From Actinomyces sp. UMB0138 (GTDB lineage: Bacteria; Bacillota; Negativicutes; Veillonellales; Veillonellaceae): 64,000 nt of DNA. A model generated the notes under the pieces. That model was not told the origin of the DNA, did no database searches, and was given only the letters and a program-made list of their open reading frames with translations. Numbering within the stretch: the stretch's first letter is position 1; every line of letters starts with the position of its first letter. The stretch is from NCBI RefSeq assembly GCF_002849225.1, contig NZ_PKMC01000002.1, positions 434,001 to 498,000 on the forward strand. Direction: 5' to 3'. The translations under genes were made by a program, and so were the position numbers. Below, in pieces: positions 1 to 8,638 of the stretch.

Positions 1-41
1 CGAGGGCGAAGGCACTACTTATCCGGGTAGAACGTGCCTGG

Positions 42-995
42 CTAGCGGCAGAACGCCGCCGAAACTGTGCCCGCCTCGGCGTAGGAAGCTTGCGCCCCCA
101 GTTTCTGGGTTGAAAAAGCGGAAACTGCGGAGGCGACGTGGGCGCCCTCGGCAAGATCTAAGCCGGCAGCAGTGGCTGCCAACAAGGTCGCAAAGAAGGA
201 GTCGCCCGCGCCCGTAGTATCCACCGCATTCACGGGATAGGGAGCCACCTTAGTTATCTGCTCGCCGGCGAGCACTAGCGACCCCTCGGCCCCCAAAGTG
301 ATCACGGCTCTGGCCACGCCCAAAGTGGACAGAGCTCGGCCAGCCTGCTCCCAGTCCGAGAACTCTAAATCCTGGTGGGCAAGCATGTCCCGAAGCTCAT
401 GTTCGTTGACGATCAGAACATCGACGTTCTGCATCAGTTCCGTGGGAAGGTCGGGGCGGAACGGAGAGTTATTGAAAAACACGACCGTGCCAGCCGCGCG
501 AGCAATTGCGGCGGCAGCGCAAGCCGCTTCCAAGCTGACCTCCAGGCAAATCCCCAAGGCGTCGGCCTCTTCAATCAGGTGGGCGTGCTTCGAAACGGTG
601 GCAGCATCCACGCTGCCGTTGGCTCCCGGCGATACCACGATCGTATTTTCGCCCTGATCGTTCACTGTGATGATGGCGGTGCCAGTAGGAGTATCGATGC
701 GCTCGATGGCGGCTGTGTCCACCCCGGCCTGATCGAGTGAATCCAGCAGCAGCTGCCCGTTGGCGTCGCGGCCCACGGCACCGACCATGCTCACATGCGC
801 GCCCAACAGGCCCGCCTGCACTGCCTGGTTGGCACTCTTTCCGCCGGGCAGGATCACCAGGTCCTGGCCGGTAACTGTTTGTCCGGGGCGCGGAAAATCA
901 GCGGTGCGTACGGTTAGGTCAGCATTCAGGGAGCCCACAACCGCGACCTTGCCGGGCGTGGCGGTAAGAGTTTCTAAAAGGGAATTGAGCTGCAT
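42..995 (-). CDS. rbsK: Ribokinase (PfkB family sugar kinase)
   Basis: 317 aa, the usual size for ribokinase. It would phosphorylate ribose to ribose 5-phosphate in the cytoplasm. The N-terminal PfkB signature (VGSLNADLTV, then GGKSANQAVQA, about residues 20-60) and the C-terminal catalytic motif DTTGAGDSFFA (about 257-267, with the base Asp) are both visible. The ATG at 995 has an AGGAG six bases upstream. It is the last gene of a four-gene minus-strand operon (nucleoside hydrolase, MFS carrier, LacI regulator, kinase), which fits ribose released by the hydrolase being fed to the kinase. Another PfkB sugar kinase is possible, but context favours ribose. Confidence 0.85.
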   Translation of the reverse strand: MQLNSLLETLTATPGKVAVVGSLNADLTVRTADFPRPGQTVTGQDLVILPGGKSANQAVQAGLLGAHVSMVGAVGRDANGQLLLDSLDQAGVDTAAIERIDTPTGTAIITVNDQGENTIVVSPGANGSVDAATVSKHAHLIEEADALGICLEVSLEAACAAAAIARAAGTVVFFNNSPFRPDLPTELMQNVDVLIVNEHELRDMLAHQDLEFSDWEQAGRALSTLGVARAVITLGAEGSLVLAGEQITKVAPYPVNAVDTTGAGDSFFATLLAATAAGLDLAEGAHVASAVSAFSTQKLGAQASYAEAGTVSAAFCR

Positions 996-1004
996 GTTTT
1001 ACTC

Positions 1005-1985
1005 CTAAGAGAGGCGGGTTGTTGAGTTTCGCAGCCGCAGCGTTGCGGGCTGAAAGATGGTCTTTGGACTGGCAGAGGGCGAATTGATGCGCCGGCGCAG
1101 CAGTGTGGTAGCGGCTCGGGCAAGTGCCGCAGGGTCAGCCGCAATCGCGGTCAAAGACGGGCGCAAATAGCTAAACCAGGGCAGGTCATCAAACGTGGCG
1201 AGGCCGATCTGTGCTCTCGTCTCCTGTAAACATTGCAATGCGCCGAGGGCAATCATGTTCCCGCCCACTACTAGTGCGTCAACGTCGTTGCTAGAAAGTA
1301 ACTTGGCGCAGGCCGCCCTGGCAAGATTCGGGTTGTGCGGCACGTGCCCGGTGGGGATAGGGGCATCCGGAAAGTGTCGGCGCAAAGCCGCGGCTACGGC
1401 CTCGGCGCGCGAGATCCCGGTAGACGTGTCGGTGGGACCGCACAAGATGGCGGGACGGAAGTAGCCATTTTGGGCCAGGTGCGCGGCCAACTGGACCACC
1501 GCCAGGGCGCTATCGACGAGGGCGCAGTCCAACTCGGTCCCATCCAGGACGCGGTCTACGGCCACAGTGGGTACCTGGTTGATGAGGCGGATAGTAAGGG
1601 GGCTCGCCTCTCCGGTGGGCACCAGCAGGAGACCGTCTACGCCCTGCGCAAGCATGGAACCGATGACTTTTTCTTGCGCCGTGGGGTCTTCCTGGCTGTT
1701 TGCGATTAGGAGTGAGAGGCCGACTTTGTCTACTTCTCGTTCAATGTGATGGGCCAAGGAAGCGAAATAGGGGTTGTCTATGTCGCCCACTGCCAGGCCG
1801 ATTACTCCGGTGCGGCGCGTGCGCAGTGCGGAGGCGGGACGGTAGCGGCGGTAGCCGACTTGTGCGGCTAGTCCCTGCACGCGCTCTACGGTTTCGGGAG
1901 GAAGTTTGGTGGAGCCGGCTAAGGCTCGGGACACCGTGGATACGGAAAGCCCGAGCCTTTGAGCCAGTTCCTTTTGGGTGATCAT
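1005..1985 (-). CDS. LacI-family transcriptional regulator of the nucleoside/ribose operon
   Basis: 326 aa from the ATG at 1985. An N-terminal helix-turn-helix (MITQKELAQRLGLSVSTVSR) is followed by a periplasmic-binding-like sugar domain (GVIGLAVGDIDNPYF onward). A longer frame is open upstream to 2036, but the start at 1985 is preferred: it begins exactly at the LacI helix and overlaps the stop of the carrier gene as ATGA (1982-1985), so translation is probably coupled. It likely binds the 14-bp palindrome at 4452-4465 in front of the operon and is therefore autoregulated. The inducer is probably ribose or a nucleoside; this is inferred from neighbours. Confidence 0.85.
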   Translation of the reverse strand: MITQKELAQRLGLSVSTVSRALAGSTKLPPETVERVQGLAAQVGYRRYRPASALRTRRTGVIGLAVGDIDNPYFASLAHHIEREVDKVGLSLLIANSQEDPTAQEKVIGSMLAQGVDGLLLVPTGEASPLTIRLINQVPTVAVDRVLDGTELDCALVDSALAVVQLAAHLAQNGYFRPAILCGPTDTSTGISRAEAVAAALRRHFPDAPIPTGHVPHNPNLARAACAKLLSSNDVDALVVGGNMIALGALQCLQETRAQIGLATFDDLPWFSYLRPSLTAIAADPAALARAATTLLRRRINSPSASPKTIFQPATLRLRNSTTRLS

Positions 1986-3373
1986 TGCTGGGGTGCGTGC
2001 TTCGGAATCAATAGAGAGAACGCGAAGGCTGCGCACAGCAGGATGGCGCCGGCGACGGTGGTAACGACGTAGCCGTGCTGGCCCATGCCGGCAGCTGTAT
2101 TGATCGCGTACAGTACCGCGAATGACATGCCTGCGCCTAGGTTGAAGGCGCCCGCGTTCAGGCCCGGCAGGTATCCGGGGTTGTCAGCGGGCGAGAGCTC
2201 AATGCCCAGCCCGTTTAGCATGATGTTTCCAATGCCCGCGTAGGTGATACCCACGAAAATGGAAATGATCAGCAAGAATGCGGGGGTGGGGTGGTAAACA
2301 CTGAAGATGGTCAGTATCAGTCCGATGATGGTGCCAGCTAGCCCGATGCGCAGCACTTTGTGGTAGCCGATGCGGCCTGCCAGCGTGCCAGCGACTGGGC
2401 CCATGGCTAGCCCGGCGATCGCGTAGGGCGTCAAGGTGTACAACGAGACGACCTCTGCGGCCATGCCCGCTCCTACCTCGCCGTCCTGTGCGAGGGCGGG
2501 GATGATGCCGTTCATGATGGCGAAGACGCCGGTCATGGTCAGTAGGGTGGTGGTCAACAATGCCCAGGTGGAGCGGGCCTTCAGGTAAGTGGTGGTGACG
2601 AGCGGGTGAGCCGTGGCGCCCTCGCGCCGCCAGAAGGTGAGTGCGCTGAGTACGCAAACGACCGCCAATATCACGACTAGCACCCACTTGGCAGCGGCGA
2701 GTTTGGCCGCCTCGTTGATGGCTACAAGAGCCGTACCTACGGCTATGACCAGCAGTAGCGTGCCGAGCCAGTCCATGGGAACAGGCGTGTCGATGCTAGT
2801 TTCGTCAGTCATGACCAGGACGCATCCCGCCGCTATGAGGGCGATAAGGGCCATTACCCAGAAGACCGAGGAGAAGCCGAAGTGGCCAGCCAGGTAACCG
2901 CCAGCCAGGGCGTCTACGCCGGCGATGCCACCGTTTACAGCGGTGATAACCCCCATTAGGGTGCCGTAGAGCTTGTTGTCAGTAACTGCCTGGCGCAAGA
3001 TGATCAGGCACACCGGCACTGTGGGGCCGGCGACGCCTTGAATTAGGCGGCCGATCATCAGCAACGCCACGGATTCAAAAGTGCCTGCCAGGGCAGAAAG
3101 CACGCAGCCGATGCCGGTCAGCGTCATCATTGCTACCAGCAGCTTGCGCCTGCCAATGATGTCGCCGAGGCGAGGGAGGAATAGTGAGAAGAGGGCAGCG
3201 CCGGTGAAGAACACCGTTTGGGTTAGTCCAATGGTGTTGGCGTCGGTGTGCAGTTCCTTCTCCATGGTCACCAGTGCCGGCGAGAGCATGGAGGCGTTCA
3301 GCTGGAACGCAAAACAGGCAATGAGCAGCGCAGTCATCACTGCGGCTACGGAACGGGTCTTAGTCGAATTCAT
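1982..3373 (-). CDS. MFS transporter, probable nucleoside or ribose carrier
   Basis: 463 aa polytopic membrane protein with about 12-14 predicted segments. The MFS loop motif between helices 2 and 3 is recognisable (RLGDIIGRRKL, about residues 67-77), and a helix-4 stretch reads GRLIQGVAGPTVP. It resembles DHA2-type drug/H+ antiporters by sequence, but it lies between a nucleoside hydrolase and a ribokinase under a LacI regulator, so uptake of nucleosides or ribose is the more likely job. It starts 35 nt after the hydrolase stop and its TGA overlaps the lacI-family ATG. Substrate is inferred only. Confidence 0.8.
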   Translation of the reverse strand: MNSTKTRSVAAVMTALLIACFAFQLNASMLSPALVTMEKELHTDANTIGLTQTVFFTGAALFSLFLPRLGDIIGRRKLLVAMMTLTGIGCVLSALAGTFESVALLMIGRLIQGVAGPTVPVCLIILRQAVTDNKLYGTLMGVITAVNGGIAGVDALAGGYLAGHFGFSSVFWVMALIALIAAGCVLVMTDETSIDTPVPMDWLGTLLLVIAVGTALVAINEAAKLAAAKWVLVVILAVVCVLSALTFWRREGATAHPLVTTTYLKARSTWALLTTTLLTMTGVFAIMNGIIPALAQDGEVGAGMAAEVVSLYTLTPYAIAGLAMGPVAGTLAGRIGYHKVLRIGLAGTIIGLILTIFSVYHPTPAFLLIISIFVGITYAGIGNIMLNGLGIELSPADNPGYLPGLNAGAFNLGAGMSFAVLYAINTAAGMGQHGYVVTTVAGAILLCAAFAFSLLIPKHAPQQ

Positions 3374-3408
3374 TTATTCGCCTTGCTATCGATGGGTTGT
3401 TTGCCGGG

Positions 3409-4374
3409 TTAGTTTGCAGATTGGTGGGCGGGCAACTGTTTCTGAATGCGATCGATGGCATCGGTGACTACGTCCCAGAACTTGTGGAAGTCCAACTCGG
3501 TTGCTGCCCAAGTGTGGCAGTCCCCTGGAGCTGGAGCGCGGAAATCGGCTACCGTCATTCCCAGGGTAAGAGTGCCAGTCAATTCGATGTCGATTGGAAC
3601 CTTCACGGTCTTTACGATTGCCGGGTCGATCAGATAGGCGACGGTACACGGATCGTGCACCGGCGGGAAGTCGAAGCCCTGGGCATCTTTGTAGGCCTTG
3701 CGGAAGAAGGCAAACAGCCCCAGGGTGAAGTCCGATACCGGGCCAGGATGTGCGGCGATCTGCTTGGCCACGTCGTCGGTTGCCAGCGCCTGGTGAGTCA
3801 GATCCAGGCCCACCATTACCACCGGCCAGTTTTCGTTGAATACGACGTGGGCGGCCTCGGGGTCAACCTTGATATTGAATTCGGCAACTGGCGACCAGTT
3901 GCCGGTGTGGTAGCCGCCGCCCATGAGGACGACCTCGCGCACGCGTTCCACGATGCGCGGTTCCTTGCGAACGGCCATTGCGATGTTGGTTAGAGGACCG
4001 GTGGGAACCAGGGTAATTTCGCCCGGTTCTGCCTGCATGATGGTGTCAATGATCAGGTCCACGCCGTGGCGCGGATCGAGTTGCATTGCCGGTTCGGGAA
4101 GGTCTACCCCATCTAAGCCGGTGTCTCCGTGTACGTCCTCGGCAATTTCTACAGGACGCACCAGCGGGTTCTTGCAACCGGCCGCGATGGGCACGTCGTG
4201 CATTCCGATCACGGTGGCGACGCTGAGCGCATTGCGCGTTACTTTCTGCAGTGTCTGGTTGCCGCCCACGGTAGTTACCGCCGCGAGTTCTATTTCCGGG
4301 TTGCCCCACGCCAACATCATGGCTACCGCATCGTCATGTCCTGGGTCGCAGTCCAGGATTATCTTCCGTGGCAT
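3409..4374 (-). CDS. Inosine-uridine preferring nucleoside hydrolase
   Basis: 321 aa from the ATG at 4374. That start is chosen because GGAGG lies five bases upstream and the next residues (MPRKIILDCDPGHDDA) are the family N-terminus; an ATG 12 nt further up has no good ribosome site. DCDPGHDDA is the calcium and ribose-binding aspartate cluster. VPTGPLTNIA (about 125-135) and PVHDPCTVAYLI near the C-terminus are also family motifs. The enzyme hydrolyses the N-glycosidic bond of ribonucleosides to free base and ribose. It is the first gene of the salvage operon, downstream of the LacI-type operator. Confidence 0.92.
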   Translation of the reverse strand: MPRKIILDCDPGHDDAVAMMLAWGNPEIELAAVTTVGGNQTLQKVTRNALSVATVIGMHDVPIAAGCKNPLVRPVEIAEDVHGDTGLDGVDLPEPAMQLDPRHGVDLIIDTIMQAEPGEITLVPTGPLTNIAMAVRKEPRIVERVREVVLMGGGYHTGNWSPVAEFNIKVDPEAAHVVFNENWPVVMVGLDLTHQALATDDVAKQIAAHPGPVSDFTLGLFAFFRKAYKDAQGFDFPPVHDPCTVAYLIDPAIVKTVKVPIDIELTGTLTLGMTVADFRAPAPGDCHTWAATELDFHKFWDVVTDAIDRIQKQLPAHQSAN

Positions 4375-4451
4375 CGTTGCCTCCATATGGAACAGTCTGA
4401 GTCTTTAGCGTTTATGTAGTTGTTAGTTTTGCTTGCCTGCGTAGATGCGTA

Positions 4452-4465
4452 TGCAAACGTTTGCA
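4452..4465. promoter_or_regulatory. LacI-family operator palindrome with overlapping promoter
   Basis: TGCAAACGTTTGCA is a perfect 14-bp palindrome with the central CG typical of LacI/CcpA-class operators. On the minus strand a TATACT -10 box lies at 4472-4477, placing the transcription start inside or beside the palindrome, a good position for repression. The first gene, the nucleoside hydrolase, begins about 80 bp further along. The operon's own LacI-type repressor is the obvious ligand. Confidence 0.75.
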
Positions 4466-4541
4466 CAGCCGAGTATAGCAGTCCCATAAAGCCTGCGGTA
4501 GTGCCGAAATCCTGCGCTGATGTTAAAAAATATGGCCCCGC

Positions 4542-4572
4542 CTGCGCCCGGCCGGAAGCGAGCCGGACGCAG
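4542..4572 (-). terminator. Probable terminator after dmsA1
   Basis: An 11-bp stem with one mismatch (4542-4552 with 4562-4572) lies just downstream of the molybdoenzyme stop on the minus strand. A run of six A on the plus strand (4525-4530) would give a U tract, but it is 11 nt from the stem, so the call is tentative. Confidence 0.4.
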
Positions 4573-4587
4573 TAGCGGGATGTGTTA

Positions 4588-7038
4588 TTACGCCTTCTTC
4601 ACCTGAGCCAGGTTTGTGTGTTGCCCGTTGCCCTTCGACAGAGGAGTGGTGTGCAGTGAGGTGAGCACGTTCATCGCGCCGCCGTGGTCAACGCCGTCCT
4701 TATCCCACTCGACCCAAGCGCCCTGCGGTACTGACACGACGCCGGGGGCGATACGCGGAGATACGAAGGCTTGCGTCTGGATCTTGCCGCGGTCGTTGAA
4801 AATGAGCACCTGGTCGCCATTTTGGATGCCTCGTTCCTTCGCGTCGGCGGTGTTGATCCACGCCTTTTGCGGGTGTGCCTCGCGGTTCTTGGACAGGTTT
4901 CCGTAGGTGGAGTGAGTCCTGGACTTGTAGTGATGTCCAATAACCTGCAACGGGTACTTCTTGTTGGTGCGCGCCTCTTCGACGCCCTCGCGCGTTGGAA
5001 CGTATGCGGGAATGGGCGTGATCTCGTCCCCCGGCAGCGGGTTCGGGAACTGCCAGGTCTTTGCCAGTTCTGCCAGCTGGGAGGAATATAGCTCAATCTT
5101 TCCCGAGGGCGTATCCAGCGGGTTCGCCTTGGGATCTTCGCGGAATTCCTTCAGCGGCACCACGTGCTCCTTGGAGGGGTAGCGGTATACACGCATCTTG
5201 CGCAGCTCGTCGAAGGTGGGGAATTCCGGGTTGTCCTTGCGCGTGACATCCTGAATTTCGCGTGCCCAATCTTCGGTGGTCTTCTTGCCCTGCGAGAATT
5301 TGTCGCCGATGCCCATGCGACGGGCGATTTCGGCAGTCACGTCAATAGCGGAGCGGCATTCGTATAGCGGTTCGATTGCTTTTTCTGCCATGATTTCGTA
5401 GGCCAGTTCGCCAGTGTATTCGCTGGGGATCAAGTCCCATCTTTCCGAGGTCGTAGTGTCAGGCAGAACCAGGTCGCACAGCTTCATGGAGGCGGTCATC
5501 TGGTTGTCCATGCCCAGGATGAATTCGCACTTAGAATCGTCATCTAGAATCTTGCGGGTGCGGTTTATGTCGCCGTGCTGCGAAGACAGCATGTTGGAAC
5601 CGTAAATCACCATGAACTTGATGCCCACGTCCAGCTTGTCCTTGCCGCGCACCCCATCCTTCAGGGCGGTCATTTCCGGCCCGTGGTCGATGGCGTCGGT
5701 CCACTTGTAGCAGCTGATGGTGGTTTCAACCGGGTTTTCCCCGTCGTCCATCCACACGGACTTGGGCCAGTAGTAGCCGTCGCGTCCGCCGGTGCCGCCG
5801 CCGGGAATACCCACGTTGCCGGTAACGCATGCCAGCAGGTAGATCGAGTTGGCCTGGTTTTCGCCGTTTGCGTGCCGCTGCGGGCCCCACCCCTGATTGA
5901 TATTTACGGGGCCGGAAGTGGCGACCTCGCGCGCAAACTTGCGGATGGTGTCTGCGGGGATACCGGTAATCGGGGCTGCCCATTCGGGGGTCTTTTCCAC
6001 CCCGTCCTTGCCTTTTCCTTCCACGTAGGAACGGTAGGAGGCATTCTTGGGGGCACCCTTAGGCATGTGTGCCTCGTCGAAGCCGATGCAGTACTTGTCA
6101 AGGAAGGCCTGGTCGTGCAGGTTTTCTTTCAGCATTACGTGGACCATGGCGGCCACTAGCGCTGCGTCGGTGCCGGGACGGATCGGGATCCACTGGTCGG
6201 CAATGGTCGAGGCCGTATCCGAATACCGCGGGTCCACCACAATGATCTTCACGCCCGCCTTATGTGCCTGCGTGGCGGTGAAGGCGATGCCACCACCGGA
6301 CATGCGAGTCTCCAGGGGGTTGTTGCCCCAGAACACGATCAGCTTGGAATTGTCGATGGAATCTTCCAACGAGTTCGAGATCTGTTCGTCCGCCGCCCCA
6401 TAGACGTACTTGGTGCACTGGGAAATCTGCAGGTAGGAGTAGTTGCCGTAATAGCCCAGGTGTCCGCCTAGCAGATTGAAGAGGCGGTGCCAGCCGCCGG
6501 AGTAGGCCACGTGCGCGTTCCATACGCCCGACCCATAGTTTTTGTATACCGATTCGGGGCCGTACTTGTCGTATGTGTAGCGCAGCTGTTTGGTAATAAT
6601 ATCGAAGGCTTCATCCCAGCTGATTGCCTTGAATTTGCCGTCCGAGCGTTTCCTTCCGACACGCTTTAGCGGGGTCTTGATGCGGTCGGGGTTGTAGATG
6701 CGTTCACGCATGTTTCGCCCTCGAACGCAGGCAAGAATGTTGCGGTTCTTGATGGTGTTGTCCCCGGTGTTGTCCGGCAGTACGCGCACAACCGTGCCGT
6801 CTTTGACCTGTAAGCGCAGCGGGCAGCGGGAGCCACAGTTGACTACGCATGCGGAGGAAACTGTGCGGTCAACATCGGTGCGCCCGGTGCCGTTGGCTAC
6901 CAGGTTGCCCTTGCCAGGGTGGGAGTACTTCACGTCTTCTTTGGCGCATGCCACCAGCCCGGCGCTTGCTCCCGCGACGGCCGACCATTTTAGGAAGGAA
7001 CGACGAGTTGGGCCTGAAGCCGATTTCAAATCTTTCAC
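4588..7038 (-). CDS. dmsA: DmsA-type molybdopterin oxidoreductase, Tat-exported lipoprotein (paralog 1)
   Basis: 816 aa catalytic subunit of the DMSO reductase family, acting outside the membrane in anaerobic respiration with S- or N-oxides. A Tat motif TRRSFLK (11-17) is followed by a short hydrophobic stretch and a lipobox LVAC with Cys31. Four cysteines for a [4Fe-4S] cluster follow: C64, C68, C72 and C104. The probable Mo-ligand serine lies in GNYSYLQ. The MGD-binding C-terminal domain is complete. GTG start at 7038 with GAGG upstream. It is closely related to the 10367-12907 gene (for example the shared stretch HDQAFLDKYC). No DmsB iron-sulfur or DmsC membrane subunit gene is nearby. Exact substrate is unknown. 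Confidence 0.88.
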   Translation of the reverse strand: MKDLKSASGPTRRSFLKWSAVAGASAGLVACAKEDVKYSHPGKGNLVANGTGRTDVDRTVSSACVVNCGSRCPLRLQVKDGTVVRVLPDNTGDNTIKNRNILACVRGRNMRERIYNPDRIKTPLKRVGRKRSDGKFKAISWDEAFDIITKQLRYTYDKYGPESVYKNYGSGVWNAHVAYSGGWHRLFNLLGGHLGYYGNYSYLQISQCTKYVYGAADEQISNSLEDSIDNSKLIVFWGNNPLETRMSGGGIAFTATQAHKAGVKIIVVDPRYSDTASTIADQWIPIRPGTDAALVAAMVHVMLKENLHDQAFLDKYCIGFDEAHMPKGAPKNASYRSYVEGKGKDGVEKTPEWAAPITGIPADTIRKFAREVATSGPVNINQGWGPQRHANGENQANSIYLLACVTGNVGIPGGGTGGRDGYYWPKSVWMDDGENPVETTISCYKWTDAIDHGPEMTALKDGVRGKDKLDVGIKFMVIYGSNMLSSQHGDINRTRKILDDDSKCEFILGMDNQMTASMKLCDLVLPDTTTSERWDLIPSEYTGELAYEIMAEKAIEPLYECRSAIDVTAEIARRMGIGDKFSQGKKTTEDWAREIQDVTRKDNPEFPTFDELRKMRVYRYPSKEHVVPLKEFREDPKANPLDTPSGKIELYSSQLAELAKTWQFPNPLPGDEITPIPAYVPTREGVEEARTNKKYPLQVIGHHYKSRTHSTYGNLSKNREAHPQKAWINTADAKERGIQNGDQVLIFNDRGKIQTQAFVSPRIAPGVVSVPQGAWVEWDKDGVDHGGAMNVLTSLHTTPLSKGNGQHTNLAQVKKA

Positions 7039-7100
7039 CGCTACCTCTTTGCTTTAATGACAAGTGTCTATTAGTGCTCGGGCTAATTGTTGCAGAGCCT

Positions 7101-7114
7101 CCCACGAACGTGGG
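7101..7114. promoter_or_regulatory. Palindrome between dmsA1 and tetR, candidate TetR operator
   Basis: CCCACGAACGTGGG has two 6-bp arms around a central AA. It lies in the 246-bp gap between the divergent dmsA1 and tetR genes, the usual position of a TetR-family operator. It is followed by TTTT on the plus strand, so a short hairpin is an alternative reading. Confidence 0.4.
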
Positions 7115-7284
7115 TTTTAGGCTGTAAAGAGGCGGCGACTTTCGCAGCGCTCACCTTTCCTTAATGGGCGAGGGCGGTCGACTACCTGCACGGTGCGCCC
7201 GGGCCCAGGAGGGGCGCCAATAGTTGGTATAAACTGACGGGTACTTTGTGTTGGCAAAATTTGCGCATCGGTGAAGGAGGTCGC

Positions 7285-7962
7285 GTGAGCGCTCCCCAGA
7301 GTGTCGGCGTGCGTCGCAGCCCCCAAGACGATCCGCGGTATAAGAGGGTGCGGGCCGCCCTCGTTAGTGCCCTGGTTGAGTTAGCTAAGGAACGCAACGT
7401 AGACGACATTTCTGTTTCTGAACTAACGGGGCGAGCCGGGGTTGCAAGACAAACGTTCTATAAGCATGCCCCCAGTCCAGCCCATTTTCTGGCGGACTAT
7501 CTGACGGGCCAACTGGAACCGCACTTTTCTGCCCTGGCCAAACTACTAGGCGATGGCGCAGCAGATACCCGAGAGCGCCTGACCAGCATATATGTGGCTA
7601 TCATGGAAGTGATCGCTCGTGATCCGGAAATTTACAGCCAAGTGTTTGTGAAGAATACGTCCTCGTCAGTGCGGGCCCTATTTGCCACGCGACTAGAGGA
7701 AGTGTTCCGCACCTACGTTGCCGATTTCGCTGCGCGCCTGGAATGGCAGGCTACTGACTTGTGGGTGGAAATGGCCGTGTCGCAACAGTTGCACAACATG
7801 ATCGCCATCATTACTGCGTGGCTGCGTACCGGAATGAGTGCGAGCGCCCGCGAGGTTGTTGCTACCTACCTGACGCTTGCCCCGCCATGGCAGCTGGTGC
7901 ACCTAAATGAATCCGGCAAAGCCCCGATGCCAAGACGCGGCTTTATCGAGGGCGATAAATAA
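7285..7962 (+). CDS. TetR-family transcriptional regulator
   Basis: 225 aa from the GTG at 7285, chosen because AAGGAGG lies at 7274-7280; a TTG at 7246 in the same frame lacks a ribosome site. The N-terminal third is a TetR helix-turn-helix: about residues 25-70, with ISVSELTGRAGVARQTFYKH matching the recognition-helix signature. The C-terminal ligand domain is not recognised. It is divergent from dmsA1 and may control that enzyme through the palindrome at 7101-7114. The ligand is unknown. Confidence 0.85.
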   Translation: MSAPQSVGVRRSPQDDPRYKRVRAALVSALVELAKERNVDDISVSELTGRAGVARQTFYKHAPSPAHFLADYLTGQLEPHFSALAKLLGDGAADTRERLTSIYVAIMEVIARDPEIYSQVFVKNTSSSVRALFATRLEEVFRTYVADFAARLEWQATDLWVEMAVSQQLHNMIAIITAWLRTGMSASAREVVATYLTLAPPWQLVHLNESGKAPMPRRGFIEGDK

Positions 7963-8306
7963 CGCGGGCGGTAAGCTAAGGATTTGCTGGAAACGCGGGG
8001 GCCTGGCAAGACCTGGCGCGGTGGCTACTGAGGTGGTGGCCGGCAAAATGGTCGATTCTAGCCTTAGCTGCAAAGCGCATTGAATGGTCCGAAGCACATT
8101 GAGCCCTCCAAAACACATCGGATGGTCGAGGGCTCATCGAAATTTGCACTGCTTGGTGTGCTTTCGACGAGGACGTGTGCTTTCGCCGAGGGCGTGTGCT
8201 TTCGCCGAGGGCGTGCGCTTCAAGTAGGCAGCAAAAGTGGGCCGAAAGCACAGTCGCTTCGGCCAGCTTGCCTACTAACACCTACCGGCTGCGCACCTGC
8301 CAGCAG
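7963..8306. other. Intergenic region with hairpin and short repeats
   Basis: No convincing gene. Open frames here have no ribosome site or family match and are interrupted by repeats. A 9-bp hairpin (8100-8108 with 8128-8136) contains the word GAGGGCT and its complement. It is followed by the 19-bp tandem array at 8156-8212 and, at 8241-8253, an inverted copy of the repeat core (GCCGAAAGCACAG) that could pair with any of the units. Confidence 0.7.
8156..8212. repeat. 19-bp tandem repeat, three units
   Basis: Three head-to-tail 19-bp units: 8156-8174, 8175-8193 and 8194-8212. Units 2 and 3 are identical (GTGTGCTTTCGCCGAGGGC); unit 1 differs at two positions. With the G that follows, units 2 and 3 each contain the word CGAGGGCG that is over-represented in the whole window. 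A degenerate fourth copy follows. Confidence 0.9.
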
Positions 8307-8564
8307 TTAAGCCGGCCAGTTTTGGGCTAATTCGCCAATTTCGCGGGCAGCCTTTGCCGGATCGATGTCGGCTTTGCCTGCTGCGTATCCGATTAGGAAG
8401 GCGGTCAGCGGTCCGCCAGGACGGGATGGGCCGTGGGCAACCTTGCCCACCATGTTCAGTAGTTCTTCCTGAGCCTCCGGTAGGGGATTGTCCTGCAACT
8501 GCAAGTGTTTTGCGACGTCTTGTAGCCATTCGGCCATCTGGGGGCTCTTTGCTGGGTCTGCCAT
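8307..8564 (-). CDS. DUF6457-family small protein
   Basis: 85 aa. The pattern of an N-terminal helix with a conserved Trp (WLQDVAKHL), a middle KVAHGPSRPGGPLTAFLIGY segment and a C-terminal Ala-rich helix ending LAQNW matches the actinobacterial DUF6457 domain. That domain also occurs fused to MobA-like molybdopterin guanylyltransferases. AAGGAG lies six bases before the ATG. Its position behind tatBAC and between two molybdoenzymes supports a link to molybdenum-cofactor enzyme maturation, but the biochemical role is not known. Confidence 0.7.
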   Translation of the reverse strand: MADPAKSPQMAEWLQDVAKHLQLQDNPLPEAQEELLNMVGKVAHGPSRPGGPLTAFLIGYAAGKADIDPAKAAREIGELAQNWPA

Positions 8565-8638
8565 GATGTCTCCTTCGATAAGTCCATACCATTATGCACA
8601 CACTAATCCGCAGCGGCTTTCTACCGGGGAAGGGCAAA

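Noticed and set aside
1986..2036. Extended start of the LacI-family regulator
   Set aside because: The ATG at 1985 begins at the helix-turn-helix and overlaps the MFS stop; the extension has no ribosome site.
7976..8281. Minus-strand frame over the 19-bp repeats
   Set aside because: Its repeated RRKHT/SSKAH-like residues come from translating the tandem repeat; no ribosome site or homology.
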